Below are positions 1 through 7,527 of a stretch of 8,264 bases of DNA, piece by piece (the first letter of the stretch is position 1; each line of letters starts with the position of its first letter). The position numbers and the translations under genes are program-made. This DNA comes from JBKHBT01 sp046542255. GTDB lineage: Bacteria > UBP14 > UBA6098 > JBKHBT01. Under the pieces are notes generated by a model. The model saw nothing but the letters and a program-made list of their open reading frames with translations. It was not told the DNA's origin and ran no database searches. The stretch is from NCBI GenBank assembly GCA_046542255.1, contig JBKHBT010000126.1, positions 1 to 8,264 of the forward strand. The letters run 5' to 3'.

Positions 1-1205
1 TCCAAAGAGATTGTTAAAATAGAGTCATTTTCAGCATCCAGGGCAACATCGAATTCTTCCGAATTTAAGGAGATTGTACCGCTATTTGGACAGGCTGTAG
101 TATCAGGAACAGTTATATTTATGCAGTCTTCTATACCAGCTTCGTTAACTTTCTCTGACAATGGCAGATTAATTTCATTCTCGACCTTTTCGATATCACC
201 TTCGAGGAATCTAGGAGGCGTGTTGTCGATTATGATGTCCAATGTATCAGAGACAGTTCCATTGCAGTATGTCTCAACATCTAATACTATTTGATGCTCA
301 CCGTCATCAAATTTGCGATTTTCTTCATCGCAAGGATCAACTTCAACTTGCCAATCACCAGTTTTGCCTTGTAGGGTATTGAAATAACCTTCTTTATCTG
401 AGTTAAAGCCCCTTGTAGTGCCTTCGACTCCATTATTATCGCTTAGTTTCCATACAACTCTTCTTGTATAAAGAGAGTCTCGAAGCGAATTATTAACAAT
501 GTCGCGTTCAGCTTTTGGAAGGTTAGCATTATAAGTAAAAGTGCCCATCAAAGTGTTATCTATAGACCAAGAAATAGATTTTGGAGCTGTCATTTGACTA
601 TGACTTGATAAGTTAAATAAAGCAAATATATCTACAGATTTCGATATATAAGCATCACTCACATTAGACGAAGGAGCAATAGCTATCATTGGTGCTTTTA
701 GTTTACCATCTTCAGTTCTATCAATATGCTCAGTTAGTTGGCTACAGTCATAACCTAAGCCAGCCAAAAAGACCATGGGATTGATGGTATGCATCTGACT
801 TGAATCTAGTATTCGAAGATGCACATGAGGATTCCAATCATTACCGATTCTGAGTTTTCCGATTGTATCACCTTGAGAAATGAACATCCCATTTCGATAA
901 TGAGAAGGCCAAGAATCCTTTTCGATATGTCCATATTCAACATTGCCTACTCTAATAACATAGTCATTCGGATGTATAGAATTCTCAAAAATTCTAAGTC
1001 TGCCTGAGTTGAGAGCAGTTATTGTAAGAGAACCATTATAATGCAAATCAACACCGTCGTGTAAGTAAGGTAACATTGAAGATGGAGAATTGAAATGATT
1101 TGCTCCATAATTTTCTCTAATATGAGTTAAAGAAACCCATGACTCAATACAAAATATTGAAAATGGTAACAAACATATAAGAAATGTAATTCTAAATCTT
1201 TTCAT
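1..1205 (-). CDS. Secreted M23-family metallopeptidase, 3' end beyond window
   Basis: The frame stays open from the ATG at 1205 to the window edge, giving at least 401 residues; the C-terminus is missing. Residues 1-20 look like a signal peptide: a basic KRFR start, then a hydrophobic stretch. Residues 45-135 match the LytM/M23 zinc peptidase core: HDGVD supplies H49 and D53, YGH supplies H93, and HVH supplies H127 and H129. These correspond to the zinc ligands and catalytic histidines known in the family, so the active site looks intact. M23 enzymes usually cut glycine-containing peptides in peptidoglycan or other proteins; the substrate here is unknown. Downstream residues look like extracellular beta-rich, Ig-like modules, with an NTPP linker at 328-331. 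The start overlaps the upstream gene's stop as ATGA (1205-1202), and a G6 run at 1216-1211 sits 5 bases before it, which suggests translational coupling. The peptidase call is good; enzymatic activity is inferred. Confidence 0.82.
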   Translation of the reverse strand, partial: MKRFRITFLICLLPFSIFCIESWVSLTHIRENYGANHFNSPSSMLPYLHDGVDLHYNGSLTITALNSGRLRIFENSIHPNDYVIRVGNVEYGHIEKDSWPSHYRNGMFISQGDTIGKLRIGNDWNPHVHLRILDSSQMHTINPMVFLAGLGYDCSQLTEHIDRTEDGKLKAPMIAIAPSSNVSDAYISKSVDIFALFNLSSHSQMTAPKSISWSIDNTLMGTFTYNANLPKAERDIVNNSLRDSLYTRRVVWKLSDNNGVEGTTRGFNSDKEGYFNTLQGKTGDWQVEVDPCDEENRKFDDGEHQIVLDVETYCNGTVSDTLDIIIDNTPPRFLEGDIEKVENEINLPLSEKVNEAGIEDCINITVPDTTACPNSGTISLNSEEFDVALDAENDSILTISL

Positions 1206-4200
1206 TCTGACCCCCCAATTCTTAAAGACAAGAATGATGGGTCTTGGTAAATCATAAGCTTGTTACGATATAAAGTCCAAAAATCGATTTCTCGTTCGGC
1301 AATGATTTCCATAGTACTTAATTCATAAACATTAAGTTTATTTTGAAGGTTATTAGCTAAAATGAGAAATCCATCTTCTAAGATTGATACTTTTCTGGGT
1401 TCGAAATCAATATTGACATCAAAAATTTTCATTAAACTATCGCCAGTTCTATACAATACTAGTCTATTTAACAAGTTTGATTCAGTTTCATTGAAGTAAG
1501 AGTATGTAGTAAATATCACATCGTCTTGAATGAAATATTCTGAACTGAAATAATCTTCCGGCATATTAATTGTATCGGCAAGATAAACCCTTTGGTTATG
1601 CATGCCAATTATCCAATTGTTGTCAAATTTCTCCAAAGTATAAAGTCTTCCTGTATCATCCAAAAAATAAGGCAATTGGTTGTATCTAAATGAATTATTT
1701 TTGGACGTCCAATCTGGTAAATTCAAATGTCCCGTTTCATATATAAATGTCATTGTACTGTCGTAGATTTGTATTTGACTATCTTTTCTAAGACCAATAA
1801 ATTGCCCAGATGGACTGCTAATAATCGACCTTATGAAAACGGAATCTAAAATCGATAGCTGTTTTTCTTGGTTGAATATTCTATAACTCAATTGACCTGT
1901 TGAATCATCAATAACTTTTAGCAAAGCATAGCCATAATCACTAATATTTATGATATCTATATTTCCGTAGTATGACCAGGTTCTTTCATCAAACATCGAA
2001 TTTACAATGATCGAATCGACAGAATAGTCTTCAAAAGAAAGAGTTCCTATGCTATCTATACTAAGGGAATAATGGTATTCTGTAAAAAAACTACCAGGAA
2101 AAAGAATTCTTTCATCATCATACAAATTATGATTTACAGAATCTATTTCTCCCCTATCATTTATCAGGAAGAATTGCTTTTGGTTTACGCCATAATTGTT
2201 AGTCAATGTGTCTATATAGTAACCTATGAAACAGCTATTAAATCTATTATAATACAAGAAAACATTATCTAACTCTTTTCCGGTAAAGTCATCTGTATTG
2301 AACAAAGTATCAAAGTTGAATTCAAAACCTTCACTTTCAACAAAAACCCAAACCGAATCCCCAAAAACACAATCCCCATCAGAAACAGAGACTTTGGCCA
2401 ATAGGCTTCCCGATTCTTCATACCGCCAGCTCAAGCTATCTGCTGATGTTATTGTGTCGGATATGCCGTTGCCGTCAATGTCCCATGTGTAGGTGAGGGC
2501 TGGGGAAGTGAACCAATTGGCTCCTGTATCGGGTATGCCAGGCGTAGCTTCCAGCGCCCAGCTTGCGCCAGGAATCGGGTCCAATGGCGGTGCAATGGAA
2601 CTAATTACAATACTATCGGCTACTGTACCATTATGAGCACCGGTTTCATCAAAAGCAGTAGTTCCGGTTGGCTCATTGAGATTCCATAAAGCTATCGTCG
2701 TCGAGTCCAAAGTGAAATCTCCACCGGCAATGTAAGAGGCTGCTATTTGCTCGTCTGTTAAAGGGACTGTGCTGATCTTTACTGCAGCGAAATCACCTTC
2801 GAAAGCATTCTCTGGCTTATGCGGTGTTCGTCCAATATTTATATTGGCTGAATTATCAGTATCTCCTGTGCCAGCGATATTAACAGGTGCACCATTTGGC
2901 GAACCATCGATATAGATTTGTTCATTGCCATCGCGATCGGCCACGAAGGCTACATGATGCCAGAGAGTATCGGTTATTGTGCTGCTCGATGCCGCAATTC
3001 TGTAACTGCTTGAAAAACAGACATCGCCCTTTACTTTGTTATCTGGTGCAATCCAGAACTGATATCCTGTATATTGGCTTCCAGTTTGGACAATTTTTGA
3101 TACAATTGGATTGTTTTGCCCAAATTCTCTTAATTTTATCCAGGCTTGAATAGTAAAATCCTGGTTAGCGCCAAAATTAAGCTCTGGATGATGTTCGACT
3201 TCGATAAAATCATCTATGCCATCAAAAGAAAAAGCATTTGAATAAGCTTGTCCCTGGTAAATATTCGCATCGTGATTTCCGGTCTGGTCGATTGCTGTTG
3301 TTCCTGCTCCTTCTTCCAGATTCCAAAGAGCAATCGTATTCGTATCTAAATCAAAATTACCGCTGAGATTATAAGAATTTGCCACATCGATAGCTTCCAA
3401 AGCAGAATTACTAATCTTCACAGAAGCAATATCTCCATTGAAGGCGTTTTGGTGCTTATGAGATGTTCTACCGATATTCAAATTTGCATAATTATCAGTA
3501 TCGCCTGTGCCAGCGATATTAACAGGCGCGCCATTTGGCGATCCATCGATATAGATTTGTTCATTGCCATCGCGATCGGCCACGAAGGCTACATGATGCC
3601 AGAGAGTATCGGTTATTGTGCTGCTCGATGCCGCAATTCTGTAACTGCTTGAAAAACAGACATCGCCCTTTACTTTGTTATCTGGTGCAATCCAGAACTG
3701 ATATCCTGTATATTGGCTTCCAGTTTGGACAATTTTTGATACAATTGGATTATTTTGCCCGAATTCTCTTAATTTTATCCAGGCTTGAATAGTAAAATCC
3801 TGGCTAGCGCCAAAATTAAGCTCTGGATGATGTTCGACTTCGATAAAATCATCTGTGCCGTCAAAGGTAAGAGCAATTACATTTGTTTCATCATTAAAAA
3901 TTGTACCATGATGAATATCAGTTTCATCATAAGCTGTAGAGCCAATAGTTTCAACTAATTTCCAAAGCGCTAATGTGAATGAATCATTGACAAAATAACC
4001 ATCTCTTAGGAAAGAATCGTAGATATCGGAGCTATTGAGCGCTTTTTCACTGATTTTAACAGTTGCAATTTTCCCATTAAAAGCATTCTCTGGCTTATGC
4101 GGTGTTCGTCCAATATTTAAATTGGCTGAATTATCAGTATCGCCTGTGCCAGCGATATTAACAGGCGCGCCATTTGGCGATCCATCGATATAGATTTGTT

Positions 4201-4648
4201 CATTGCCATCGCGATCGGCCACGAAGGCTACATGATGCCAGAGAGTATCGGTTATTGTGCTGCTCGATGCCGCAATTCTGTAACTGCTTGAAAAACAGAC
4301 ATCGCCCTTTACTTTGTTATCTGGTGCAATCCAGAACTGATATCCTGTATATTGGCTTCCAGTTTGGACAATTTTTGATACAATTGGATTGTTTTGCCCA
4401 AATTCTCTTAATTTTATCCATGCTTGAATAGTAAAATCCTGGCTATCGCCAAAATTAAGCTCTGGATGATGTTCGACTTCGACATAATCATTTACGCCAT
4501 CAAAATCGAGCCCATTATAAACTGGCTCAAATTTGAAACTTACATTCTGCCCATCAATAACCGGCTCATGGAAATAGCCCGAGCACGGCGAAAGTGCAAA
4601 ACATAGCGAAGCGACTAATGCCAGTAACAGACATAAAATTTGCTTCAT
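1202..4648 (-). CDS. Secreted protein with three LamG domains, PKD-like domain and propeller-like C-terminus
   Basis: This is a 1148-residue exported protein. The ATG at 4648 is chosen over the ATG at 4711 because AAGGGG lies 6 bases upstream and it starts a clean signal peptide (MKQ, then a leucine-rich core, about 20 residues). LamG_3-type domains occupy about 47-252, 261-466 and 474-679. Each has an FDG opening, the DTLWHHVAFV core, YIDG, and an ALWxLxE closing strand, with an exact period of 213 residues. A PKD-like domain follows at about 715-771, with the acidic loop DIDGNG at 723-728 that may bind calcium. Residues 775-1148 form short beta-rich repeats that resemble propeller blades; this part is inference. 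LamG domains usually bind glycans or proteins, so adhesion or substrate binding outside the cell is likely. I see no C-terminal sorting domain. It is translationally coupled to the M23 peptidase downstream. The three LamG copies are nearly identical in DNA, while the C-terminal half is markedly more AT-rich. The exact ligand is unknown. Confidence 0.85.
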   Translation of the reverse strand: MKQILCLLLALVASLCFALSPCSGYFHEPVIDGQNVSFKFEPVYNGLDFDGVNDYVEVEHHPELNFGDSQDFTIQAWIKLREFGQNNPIVSKIVQTGSQYTGYQFWIAPDNKVKGDVCFSSSYRIAASSSTITDTLWHHVAFVADRDGNEQIYIDGSPNGAPVNIAGTGDTDNSANLNIGRTPHKPENAFNGKIATVKISEKALNSSDIYDSFLRDGYFVNDSFTLALWKLVETIGSTAYDETDIHHGTIFNDETNVIALTFDGTDDFIEVEHHPELNFGASQDFTIQAWIKLREFGQNNPIVSKIVQTGSQYTGYQFWIAPDNKVKGDVCFSSSYRIAASSSTITDTLWHHVAFVADRDGNEQIYIDGSPNGAPVNIAGTGDTDNYANLNIGRTSHKHQNAFNGDIASVKISNSALEAIDVANSYNLSGNFDLDTNTIALWNLEEGAGTTAIDQTGNHDANIYQGQAYSNAFSFDGIDDFIEVEHHPELNFGANQDFTIQAWIKLREFGQNNPIVSKIVQTGSQYTGYQFWIAPDNKVKGDVCFSSSYRIAASSSTITDTLWHHVAFVADRDGNEQIYIDGSPNGAPVNIAGTGDTDNSANINIGRTPHKPENAFEGDFAAVKISTVPLTDEQIAASYIAGGDFTLDSTTIALWNLNEPTGTTAFDETGAHNGTVADSIVISSIAPPLDPIPGASWALEATPGIPDTGANWFTSPALTYTWDIDGNGISDTITSADSLSWRYEESGSLLAKVSVSDGDCVFGDSVWVFVESEGFEFNFDTLFNTDDFTGKELDNVFLYYNRFNSCFIGYYIDTLTNNYGVNQKQFFLINDRGEIDSVNHNLYDDERILFPGSFFTEYHYSLSIDSIGTLSFEDYSVDSIIVNSMFDERTWSYYGNIDIINISDYGYALLKVIDDSTGQLSYRIFNQEKQLSILDSVFIRSIISSPSGQFIGLRKDSQIQIYDSTMTFIYETGHLNLPDWTSKNNSFRYNQLPYFLDDTGRLYTLEKFDNNWIIGMHNQRVYLADTINMPEDYFSSEYFIQDDVIFTTYSYFNETESNLLNRLVLYRTGDSLMKIFDVNIDFEPRKVSILEDGFLILANNLQNKLNVYELSTMEIIAEREIDFWTLYRNKLMIYQDPSFLSLRIGGSE
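2806..4513 (-). repeat. Three in-frame 639-bp tandem repeats encoding LamG domains
   Basis: The conserved parts lie at about 2806-3235, 3445-3874 and 4084-4513. The offset is exactly 639 bases (213 codons) both times. Within each copy a 209-base core (2904-3112, 3543-3751, 4182-4390) is identical in all three, including third codon positions, while the linkers between cores have diverged although their length is kept. The first and third copies share flanking bases (for example at 2807-2838 and 4085-4116) that differ in the middle copy. The middle and third copies share other variants, such as GGCGCGCC, that the first lacks. This mosaic pattern fits gene conversion or unequal exchange. Confidence 0.93.
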
Positions 4649-4654
4649 ATTTTT

Positions 4655-4660
4655 CCCCTT
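4655..4660 (-). promoter_or_regulatory. Ribosome binding site deciding the LamG gene start
   Basis: AAGGGG on the minus strand ends 6 bases before the ATG at 4648. The alternative ATG at 4711 has no comparable site and would put 21 extra residues ahead of a good signal peptide. This supports the shorter product. Confidence 0.7.
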
Positions 4661-4773
4661 GATAGTAATAATTAACAACAATAAAGTTAAACATGAATAA
4701 CAATAATGCAAGACTTAAATGTATTCTAAAAAAAATTATCGCAGTAAACACCTTCATCTTAAAGACACCTTGC

Positions 4774-4801
4774 ATTATATTTTGAAAAGCCATCCTGCCA
4801 A
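4774..4801 (-). promoter_or_regulatory. Sigma70-like promoter for the LamG-M23 unit
   Basis: On the minus strand TTGGCA (4801-4796, 5 of 6 to consensus) is followed after 16 bases by a perfect TATAAT (4779-4774). It would give a leader of roughly 120 bases before the ATG at 4648. The spacing is 1 base short of the optimum. The call assumes the organism uses a standard housekeeping sigma factor; lineages with a Bacteroidetes-type promoter would not fit. Confidence 0.5.
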
Positions 4802-4943
4802 CATCTTCACTCCTTATTTACCGGAAAGCTCGCTTTTTTTTGGGGCTCATGATAATAAAAATGAAAAATCCCTGGACAAATATTGGCGAAATGAAAATAA
4901 TTGGAGATTAGAATTATTGATATTTTAGAAAAGCCTAATTTTC

Positions 4944-4971
4944 TTGCCAAAATAATAGTAATTCATATATT
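4944..4971 (+). promoter_or_regulatory. Sigma70-like promoter for the inositol-phosphate synthase and transporter unit
   Basis: TTGCCA (4944-4949, 5 of 6) is followed after 16 bases by TATATT (4966-4971, 5 of 6). The predicted transcription start near 4978 leaves a leader of about 26 bases that includes the ribosome binding site. It has the same architecture and 16-base spacer as the promoter on the opposite strand, which lends both some support. Confidence 0.5.
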
Positions 4972-4993
4972 TTGGAAAATAAAGCAGTTCCAT

Positions 4994-4999
4994 GGAGGT
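4994..4999 (+). promoter_or_regulatory. Ribosome binding site deciding the synthase start
   Basis: GGAGGT lies 4 bases before the ATG at 5004. An in-frame ATG at 4992 overlaps this site and has no site of its own, so the start at 5004 is preferred. The protein then begins MAKKKVRVALIG, directly ahead of the nucleotide-binding strand, as expected for the family. Confidence 0.8.
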
Positions 5000-5003
5000 A
5001 ACT

Positions 5004-6122
5004 ATGGCAAAAAAAAAGGTGCGAGTCGCTCTGATTGGAGTAGGCAATTGTGCGTCCAGCCTCGTTCAAGGAGTTCATTACTACCGAAATGCAAAATCCG
5101 GCGATAAGATTCCCGGCCTTATGCATGTCGATTTGGGCGGTTATCATATAAATGATATAGAATTTACAGCAGCTTTCGATATCAATAAGACCAAAGTCGG
5201 ACTCGACATATCCGAAGCGATATTCAGCGAGCCGAATAATACAACGGTTTTCCAAAGAGAGATCCCCAAATTGAATGCAAAAGTCTATCGAGGCATGACA
5301 CATGACGGTATGGGAAAATACCTTAAAGAAGTTATCGAAAAAGCTCCCGGCCCAACTGATGATATAACGGGAATCTTAAAAGAAACCAAAACAGATATCG
5401 TTGTCAATTATCTGCCAGTCGGTTCGGAAACTGCTACAAAATGGTATGTCGAGCATATCTTGAGCGCAGGATGCGCCCTTGTGAATGCCATACCAGTATT
5501 TATCGCAAGTACGCCCTATTGGCAGAACCGCTTTCGCGATGCCGGCCTTCCGGTACTTGGCGATGATATCAAATCGCAGGTCGGCGCAACCATTCTTCAT
5601 AGAGTGCTTACCAACCTTTTCCTGGACAGGGGAATGGCTATCGATAAGTCATATCAACTTAATGTCGGCGGGAATACTGATTTTCTCAATATGCTCGAGC
5701 GCGAGCGTCTCCAATCAAAAAAGATTTCCAAGACCAATGCTGTTGTATCACAGATAGAAAACCGCGGCGAGAAAATCGCCGATGACGATATCTATGTCGG
5801 ACCTTCCGATTATGTGCCCTGGATGAAGGATAATAAAGTGTGCTTTCTCCGAATACAATCGAAGCATTTCGGCGATGTTCCTATGGAGCTTGAATGCCGC
5901 CTTTCTGTCGAGGATTCGCCAAATAGCGCCGGCATAATTATCGATGCCGTCCGTTTCGCCAAATTGGCTCTGGATAATTGCCTATCAGGCCAGATCGATG
6001 CGCCTTCGTCATATCTATTCAAATCGCCGCCGATACAATATACCGATGATCATGCGAGAAATCTTTGTGCAGAATATATCGAAAAGTACGGTAAAAAAGA
6101 TTCTGGAAAGGAGAAAGCATAA
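5004..6122 (+). CDS. ino1: Inositol-3-phosphate synthase (EC 5.5.1.4)
   Basis: A 372-residue cytoplasmic enzyme that uses NAD+ to convert D-glucose 6-phosphate to 1D-myo-inositol 3-phosphate, the first committed step to inositol, inositol lipids and inositol-based solutes. The N-terminal Rossmann motif is GVGNCASSL (12-20). Other family hallmarks are VNYLPVGSE (134-142), GDDIKSQVGATI (186-197), NVGGNTDFLNM (220-230), the following ERERLQSKKISKTNAV stretch, and SPNSAGIIIDAVR (305-317). K190 matches the first lysine of the eukaryotic GDDLKSGQTK motif; the second is absent, as I recall for the short actinobacterial form, which this protein resembles closely throughout. Length fits that short bacterial class rather than the roughly 500-residue eukaryotic class. 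It has its own likely promoter and a strong ribosome binding site, and its TAA stop overlaps the next gene's apparent start. Product call is secure; what the inositol is used for is not visible here. Confidence 0.96.
   Translation: MAKKKVRVALIGVGNCASSLVQGVHYYRNAKSGDKIPGLMHVDLGGYHINDIEFTAAFDINKTKVGLDISEAIFSEPNNTTVFQREIPKLNAKVYRGMTHDGMGKYLKEVIEKAPGPTDDITGILKETKTDIVVNYLPVGSETATKWYVEHILSAGCALVNAIPVFIASTPYWQNRFRDAGLPVLGDDIKSQVGATILHRVLTNLFLDRGMAIDKSYQLNVGGNTDFLNMLERERLQSKKISKTNAVVSQIENRGEKIADDDIYVGPSDYVPWMKDNKVCFLRIQSKHFGDVPMELECRLSVEDSPNSAGIIIDAVRFAKLALDNCLSGQIDAPSSYLFKSPPIQYTDDHARNLCAEYIEKYGKKDSGKEKA
6107..6113 (+). promoter_or_regulatory. Ribosome binding site pointing to an ATA start for the transporter
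   Basis: AAAGGAG ends 5 bases before ATA at 6119-6121, inside the end of the synthase gene. There is no ATG, GTG or TTG in frame between the last upstream stop (6092-6094) and TTG at 6176. The TTG at 6176 and the ATG at 6179 lack any purine-rich site upstream. The site is therefore best explained as serving the ATA codon. Confidence 0.6.
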
Positions 6123-7441
6123 ATCTCCGCAAAGTAGCCGGCAAGATTCTACCATCGGCAGTAGATCTGCTGTCTTTGATGGGTGTTATAGCATTTCAAG
6201 GCATTTTGGTGGGACGGTACAATCCAATTGCCTTTGCAGCCGAAGGCTATGTTCTTCAGTTCATCTTTATTACCTTTATCATTTTTCTAATATATATGAT
6301 GGGCGGAACCATTCTGGTTTCGCGAAGATTGGGTGCCGGCAAATTCCATGAGGCAAATATTGCATTCACGCAATCGCTTTTGCTTGCTGTGGTTACTGGA
6401 TTTGGCCTTATAACCGCAGCCTTATGGTTCTTCCCGATTATTACACAATATATCGTCCGGCTCGAAGCCCCAATCGCTGTCGAAGCATATCAATTTTTGA
6501 TTCATCTTTTACCCTTTTCTATATTTATCATCATAAATTTCATTGGCTGTGGTTTTATTCGTGGTTCTGGCGATACTGGCATATCAATGATAATATCATT
6601 ATTTACGAATATCATAAATGCCGTGCTGGCTATCGGATTAATCTACGGAAAATGGGGCCTTCCCGAACTTGGACTCGTTGGAATGGCCTATGCCACTGGA
6701 ATCGGACACATGGCCGGTTCGATACTGCTTTTTATCTTCATTTTCAAACGCAAAACAGTATTGAATCTTTATCCAAAAGCATGGCGAAAAATTAATTTCC
6801 CCATTGTCAAAAGAATTGTTAAGCTCGGATATCCGATAACTATCGAACAGCTTTCCTGGACTATTGCACTTTTTATTTTGAATATATATGCTGCAAGGCT
6901 GGGAACCGAGAGCTTTACATTCCATCAGGTTATTTTACAGATATTGGAGCTAATCAGCGTGATCTACCAGGGCATAGGCCTGGGCAATATCACGATAATC
7001 GGCCAGGCGATCGGCGAAGGCAATAAGGAAAAGGAATGGCAAATCCATCGAAACTCCCGGCGGATTATCCTGCCGATTGCTATTTTGACCGGAGCGGCAT
7101 GTTTCATTTTTGCCAAGCCGCTTCTGGCATTATATCTACCAGATATTACCAATCTCGAACCAGCAGCCCGCGTACTTCGCCTATTTGCAATAATGCAGAT
7201 TCCAAGGTCGATGGTGATAATTACATCGAGCCATCTTAGGGCACGCAATGATGTATTATGGATGGTCAAATCGACTACTATTTTGGCTTTATTCTGGGAG
7301 GTCGGAATGGGCTATCTTCTGGGAGTTCATTTCGGTTTCGGCCTTCTCGGCCTTTGGGTAGTAGTCGGACTCGATGAGACCACTAAATTCATCTGGCATA
7401 GGATAAGGCTTGCCAAAGAGAAAGTCGTCAGTATTCATTAA
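6119..7441 (+). CDS. MATE-family (MOP superfamily) membrane transporter, probable ATA start
   Basis: A polytopic inner-membrane protein of 440 residues, the usual MATE length, with roughly twelve hydrophobic segments in two similar halves. MATE proteins exchange drugs, metabolites or lipid-linked compounds against Na+ or H+. Family marks are the opening LRKVAGKILPSAVDLLS (3-19), VSRRLGAG (67-74), GFIRGSGDTGISM (145-157), the NIINAVLAIGLIYGKWGLPELGLVGMAYATG stretch (164-194), and the second-half repeats near 229-245 and 285-300. The start is unusual. Homology to the family N-terminus runs up to codon ATA at 6119, which has a good ribosome binding site and overlaps the synthase stop as ATAA. 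A TTG (6176) or ATG (6179) start would cut into the first membrane helix and leave about 420 residues. Co-transcription with inositol-phosphate synthase suggests a solute or lipid linked to inositol, but sequence alone cannot name the substrate. Confidence 0.88.
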   Translation: MNLRKVAGKILPSAVDLLSLMGVIAFQGILVGRYNPIAFAAEGYVLQFIFITFIIFLIYMMGGTILVSRRLGAGKFHEANIAFTQSLLLAVVTGFGLITAALWFFPIITQYIVRLEAPIAVEAYQFLIHLLPFSIFIIINFIGCGFIRGSGDTGISMIISLFTNIINAVLAIGLIYGKWGLPELGLVGMAYATGIGHMAGSILLFIFIFKRKTVLNLYPKAWRKINFPIVKRIVKLGYPITIEQLSWTIALFILNIYAARLGTESFTFHQVILQILELISVIYQGIGLGNITIIGQAIGEGNKEKEWQIHRNSRRIILPIAILTGAACFIFAKPLLALYLPDITNLEPAARVLRLFAIMQIPRSMVIITSSHLRARNDVLWMVKSTTILALFWEVGMGYLLGVHFGFGLLGLWVVVGLDETTKFIWHRIRLAKEKVVSIH

Positions 7442-7473
7442 CAGATTGATCCGATTTTTCATTTTTGTAAATA

Positions 7474-7507
7474 ATAAACCACCGCATCATAATGACACGG
7501 TGGTTAT
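7474..7507 (-). terminator. Hairpin between convergent genes, probable terminator
   Basis: Arms AACCACCG (7477-7484) and CGGTGGTT (7498-7505) pair perfectly around a 13-base loop. With one bulged A the stem extends to 7474 and 7507. Read on the minus strand it is followed by TATTATTT, a moderately T-rich tail, and lies just past the stop of the small membrane gene. On the plus strand the tail is ATAAAGG, so it is a poorer terminator for the transporter, though it may still slow read-through. Confidence 0.6.
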
Positions 7508-7527
7508 AAAGGAAGAGATAATGATAA

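Larger units (their letters stand above)
4649..5003. other. Divergent intergenic region between LamG gene and inositol-phosphate synthase
   Basis: About 355 bases, AT-rich, separating two units that are transcribed away from each other. It holds one sigma70-like promoter for each side. I see no convincing gene, riboswitch or RNA. The short open frames here (4719-4928 plus, 4566-4793 minus) have no recognisable domain or ribosome binding site. A weak AT-only inverted repeat (4896-4902 with 4912-4918) could be an operator but could equally be chance. Confidence 0.6.

Noticed and set aside
2887..4431. Three similar plus-strand open frames of about 85 residues
   Set aside because: They are antisense shadows of the LamG repeats. 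Their similarity to one another comes only from the repeated DNA.
4649..4711. Longer start for the LamG protein at 4711
   Set aside because: It adds 21 residues ahead of a normal signal peptide and lacks a ribosome binding site, whereas the ATG at 4648 has one.
4566..4793. 75-residue hydrophobic open frame on the minus strand
   Set aside because: It overlaps the signal peptide region of the LamG gene in another frame, has no ribosome binding site and shares no recognisable feature. It also begins just downstream of the likely promoter by chance.
4896..4918. Inverted repeat AATAATT / AATTATT as an operator
   Set aside because: Seven pairs of A and T only, in AT-rich DNA, are expected by chance.
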